64,000 nt of DNA, taken from the NCBI RefSeq assembly GCF_041734735.1, contig NC_134898.1, positions 36,310,772-36,374,771 of the forward strand. The letters run 5' to 3'. Positions within the stretch are counted from its first letter, which is position 1, and every line of letters starts with the position of its first letter. Shown here piece after piece: positions 62,046 to 64,000 of the stretch. The position numbers and the translations under genes are program-made. The stretch comes from Babylonia areolata (Eukaryota > Mollusca > Gastropoda > Neogastropoda > Buccinidae). Below the pieces are notes generated by a model. The model was given only the letters and a program-made list of their open reading frames with translations, was not told the origin of the DNA and searched no databases.

Positions 62046-62696
62046 ATGTATATAATAACAACCGATATTCAAAAAGACGAATTACCGCGGTGCATATCTA
62101 ATCAAAGTGGAAGACTAGAAATCGCGCTGCGTGAAATAACTTATTATCCCAACTGGAAAAATATCAGTGATGAGCTCGGAAACAATTTCTTTACTACTAC
62201 CGATCGTAAGATAATAATCCCAGATGGTTATTATAATGTGTGTGAATTGAATAAAGAAGTGTTCACCCCCCACGGTGCAGAGTTAGACTTGCACGCTCCG
62301 AGTGGCTATCTGAGAATAAAGAGCACCAAATCGATTGAACTTTCTGAGCGTCTTGCACATACTCTGGGGTTCCCCCAAAAACTCATCGCGCCGGGAATAA
62401 TGGTGATAGGAAACAGGCATCCGCGGCTCGCGATACATAAAGCACTTTACATTCACCTCTCTCAAATTAATACCACCGATAATTTCTATAACGGATTGCC
62501 TTCTACGTTGTTACAATCAATCCCAGTAGAAAATGAAAGATGCGGGGGTGGTCGAACAACCACGTTGACATCACCCCAGTACAAAAGACTTTCTCACGGA
62601 GATTTACCACGTTTAACACTTTCTATAGTAGATGAAAATCATAATCCCGTTTCTATTGATTATTTAAATATTACATTACATATAAGATATGGTTGA
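62046..62696 (+). CDS. Element structural-type protein (216 aa)
   Basis: The protein is beta-rich: RLEIALREITYYPNWKNISD, RKIIIPDGYYNVCELNKEV, GYLRIKSTKSIELSERLA, then IPVENERCGGGRTTTL and a C-terminal PRLTLSIVDENHNPVSIDYL. The pattern of short strands and its location suggest a minor capsid, penton-like or attachment protein. This is inference. It overlaps the start of the next gene by 8 bp. It looks whole. Confidence 0.7.
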   Translation: MYIITTDIQKDELPRCISNQSGRLEIALREITYYPNWKNISDELGNNFFTTTDRKIIIPDGYYNVCELNKEVFTPHGAELDLHAPSGYLRIKSTKSIELSERLAHTLGFPQKLIAPGIMVIGNRHPRLAIHKALYIHLSQINTTDNFYNGLPSTLLQSIPVENERCGGGRTTTLTSPQYKRLSHGDLPRLTLSIVDENHNPVSIDYLNITLHIRYG

Positions 62697-63426
62697 ACCC
62701 TGCACTACGCTCAGTTTAGTTGATCTCGGAGATACAGAGGGATTTGATGCGCCGGGAAAAGAAAGTAAGTTGTACGCATTCCAGCTTTCTGAAGGAACGT
62801 ACAAAAGAAAAGAAGTAAAAATTGGTGATATCGTGAGTGAGGATGATGTTGTCAATGATGAGCCCTATCAACTTGTTCGTTTAAACGGTACATGGCAGCT
62901 AAAACCCCTCGACAAGGGGATGGTAGATTTTAAAATTGAATCACCTTACATTACCAAAGAAGAAGAAAATAATTATAGAATAAAAAACAGTGGTTGGATG
63001 TTCGCTGATTTAAGAGCGTTGGATGTACATTTACTAAACTACCAGGGGAGGTGTTATGTGCTTAAGAAACGCTCGAAGGATAAATCTGAATTAGGAATAG
63101 ATTTTCATGATCTAACTAGTTTGTGGGGCTTCCGTTTCCGTATTATTTTTGATGTAATTCTCGGTGAAGAGCCTGATGATTTTGTAAAAGTTTTTCAAGG
63201 GTTTTACATTAAATGGCCCAAAAATCTTGCAAATCAACCCCTGAGAATCACCATTGAAAAACAAGATGATGCTATGCCCTATGATGTTATACCGCAGGGT
63301 AGTCATATAGAATTCTCGCTTGAAGGTATTACCACAAAACAGGAAACAATGAGTTTGTGGATGCAGCTGCGTCTTCCTCAAAATATTTCCTTAAGAAGAC
63401 TACGTTGCGCCAATTTGAATATTTAG
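62689..63426 (+). CDS. Element surface-protein-like gene, paralogue 1 (245 aa)
   Basis: Begins MVEPCTTLSLVDLGDTEGFD then KLYAFQLSEGTYKRKEV, followed by a beta-rich body (WQLKPLDKGMVDFKIESPY, FRFRIIFDVILGEEPDDFV) and an acidic-to-basic end. It has no signal peptide or membrane segment. A second copy of the same opening follows at 63449, so the two genes are tandem paralogues. The position after structural genes suggests a virion surface or fibre role, which I cannot confirm. It looks whole. Confidence 0.65.
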   Translation: MVEPCTTLSLVDLGDTEGFDAPGKESKLYAFQLSEGTYKRKEVKIGDIVSEDDVVNDEPYQLVRLNGTWQLKPLDKGMVDFKIESPYITKEEENNYRIKNSGWMFADLRALDVHLLNYQGRCYVLKKRSKDKSELGIDFHDLTSLWGFRFRIIFDVILGEEPDDFVKVFQGFYIKWPKNLANQPLRITIEKQDDAMPYDVIPQGSHIEFSLEGITTKQETMSLWMQLRLPQNISLRRLRCANLNI

Positions 63427-63448
63427 AATATACTATAAATATTAGAAA

Positions 63449-64000
63449 ATGGTTGATCCCGGAGGGCCAGGAACACATAATATCAAACCCTGCACTACGC
63501 TCGGTTTGGTTGATCTCGGAGATACAGACGGATTTGATGTGTCGGGAAAAGAAAATCAGTTGTACGCCTTCCAACTTTCTGAAGGAACGTACAAAAGAAA
63601 AGAAATAACGAGTAATGGTGGTGGTGTCAACAAATTCAGCGAACTTGCAGACGTGAACGTTGACGGTGTTGTTGTGAACAAACCACATCATCTTGTTCTT
63701 TCCGACGATGATACATGGGTACCTTATCCGGTGGATAACTGGGATTTAGATTTTGAAATAAAACAACCCTATGTTAGTATTGGAAGAAATCACGCTCTAC
63801 AAAAAATACAAAATAGTGGTAAACTGTTGGCTTCCTATCATACGCGTAAAGATCTAATCGTCGTTAACAGCGACGACTTTGGATATGTTATTGGTATGAG
63901 AGGTAAAAAGACTGGCACACTGCGGTTAATTAAAGAGTTTGATTTTGAGCCGCCTATTCAGGGGTCAACTGTCGTTTTAGATATACTCCTTAGTGGGGTG
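63449..64000 (+). CDS. Element surface-protein-like gene, paralogue 2 (cut by window edge)
   Basis: ATG at 63449 opens 184 codons to the last base of the window without a stop. After a short Gly/Pro-rich start it repeats KPCTTLGLVDLGDTDGFDV and LYAFQLSEGTYKRKEI of the preceding gene almost exactly, then diverges (FSELADVNVDGVVVNKPHHL, WDLDFEIKQPYVSIGRN). The gene starts 22 bp after its neighbour ends. Its end lies outside the window. Confidence 0.72.
   Translation, partial: MVDPGGPGTHNIKPCTTLGLVDLGDTDGFDVSGKENQLYAFQLSEGTYKRKEITSNGGGVNKFSELADVNVDGVVVNKPHHLVLSDDDTWVPYPVDNWDLDFEIKQPYVSIGRNHALQKIQNSGKLLASYHTRKDLIVVNSDDFGYVIGMRGKKTGTLRLIKEFDFEPPIQGSTVVLDILLSGV

Larger units (their letters stand above)
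50100..64000. mobile_element. Polinton/Maverick-type virus-like element, left part broken, right part better kept
   Basis: The region carries the hallmark set of a Polinton-type element: remains of a protein-primed family B DNA polymerase (+), a packaging ATPase, a double-jelly-roll capsid gene and several smaller structural genes. Genes change strand in compact blocks, with overlaps of a few bases. At least 13.9 kb is inside the window, and the element runs off its right edge. Neither terminal inverted repeat was identified. The polymerase side has many breaks, while most genes right of 59.4 kb look whole, so the insertion is perhaps of intermediate to fairly young age. It is treated as a fossil. 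Part of the damage could be assembly noise. Confidence 0.85.

Overview
The window looks like nuclear DNA of a mollusc, most probably a gastropod. It has long introns full of microsatellites and minisatellites, several tRNA-derived SINEs of types I associate with marine snails, non-LTR retrotransposon fragments of several clades, and one multi-exon animal gene. The species assignment is inference; no database was searched.

2998..29068 (+): the main host gene. Eight exons spread over 26 kb encode a 229-residue type I membrane protein of the CD164/endolyn (sialomucin core protein 24) family. It has a signal peptide, two cysteine-rich modules, a Thr/Pro mucin stalk, the family's [12 protein letters not shown] membrane segment and a short tail ending in the lysosomal sorting signal YHTL. 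All introns are phase 1. Exons 2-3-4 and 5-6-7 are two copies of one exon triplet, each ending in a 15-nt microexon. The introns carry an RNase H LINE fragment, an L2/CR1-like LINE 3' end, a 3.9-kb LINE with endonuclease and reverse transcriptase, SINEs, and several tandem arrays. One array has a palindromic core and another is interrupted by a SINE.

29069..44079: non-coding 3' flank (perhaps partly a long 3' UTR) with minisatellites. A 100-N scaffold gap lies at 41160..41259. The 2.82 kb on its left (38336..41159) is repeated on its right (41260..44079), differing mostly by homopolymer-length changes. This is almost certainly two overlapping contig ends that were not merged, not biology.

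44080..49860: SINEs, a decayed minus-strand LINE with a (GATTT)n tail (45716..48262), and a TATA box followed by a short signal-peptide exon (48923..49034) that may start a second secreted-protein gene continuing beyond what I can follow.

About 50100..64000 and beyond: a virus-like Polinton/Maverick-type element. The left part (a conserved element gene and a protein-primed family B DNA polymerase, +) is heavily broken. The right part is compact and better kept: small membrane protein, 282-aa protein, A32-type packaging ATPase and double-jelly-roll capsid gene (all -), then a 369-aa membrane-anchored coiled-coil protein (+), 342-aa and 157-aa proteins (-), a 216-aa protein (+) and two tandem related surface-protein-like genes (+), the second cut by the window edge. 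The right-hand terminus lies outside the window. I treat the element as a fossil.
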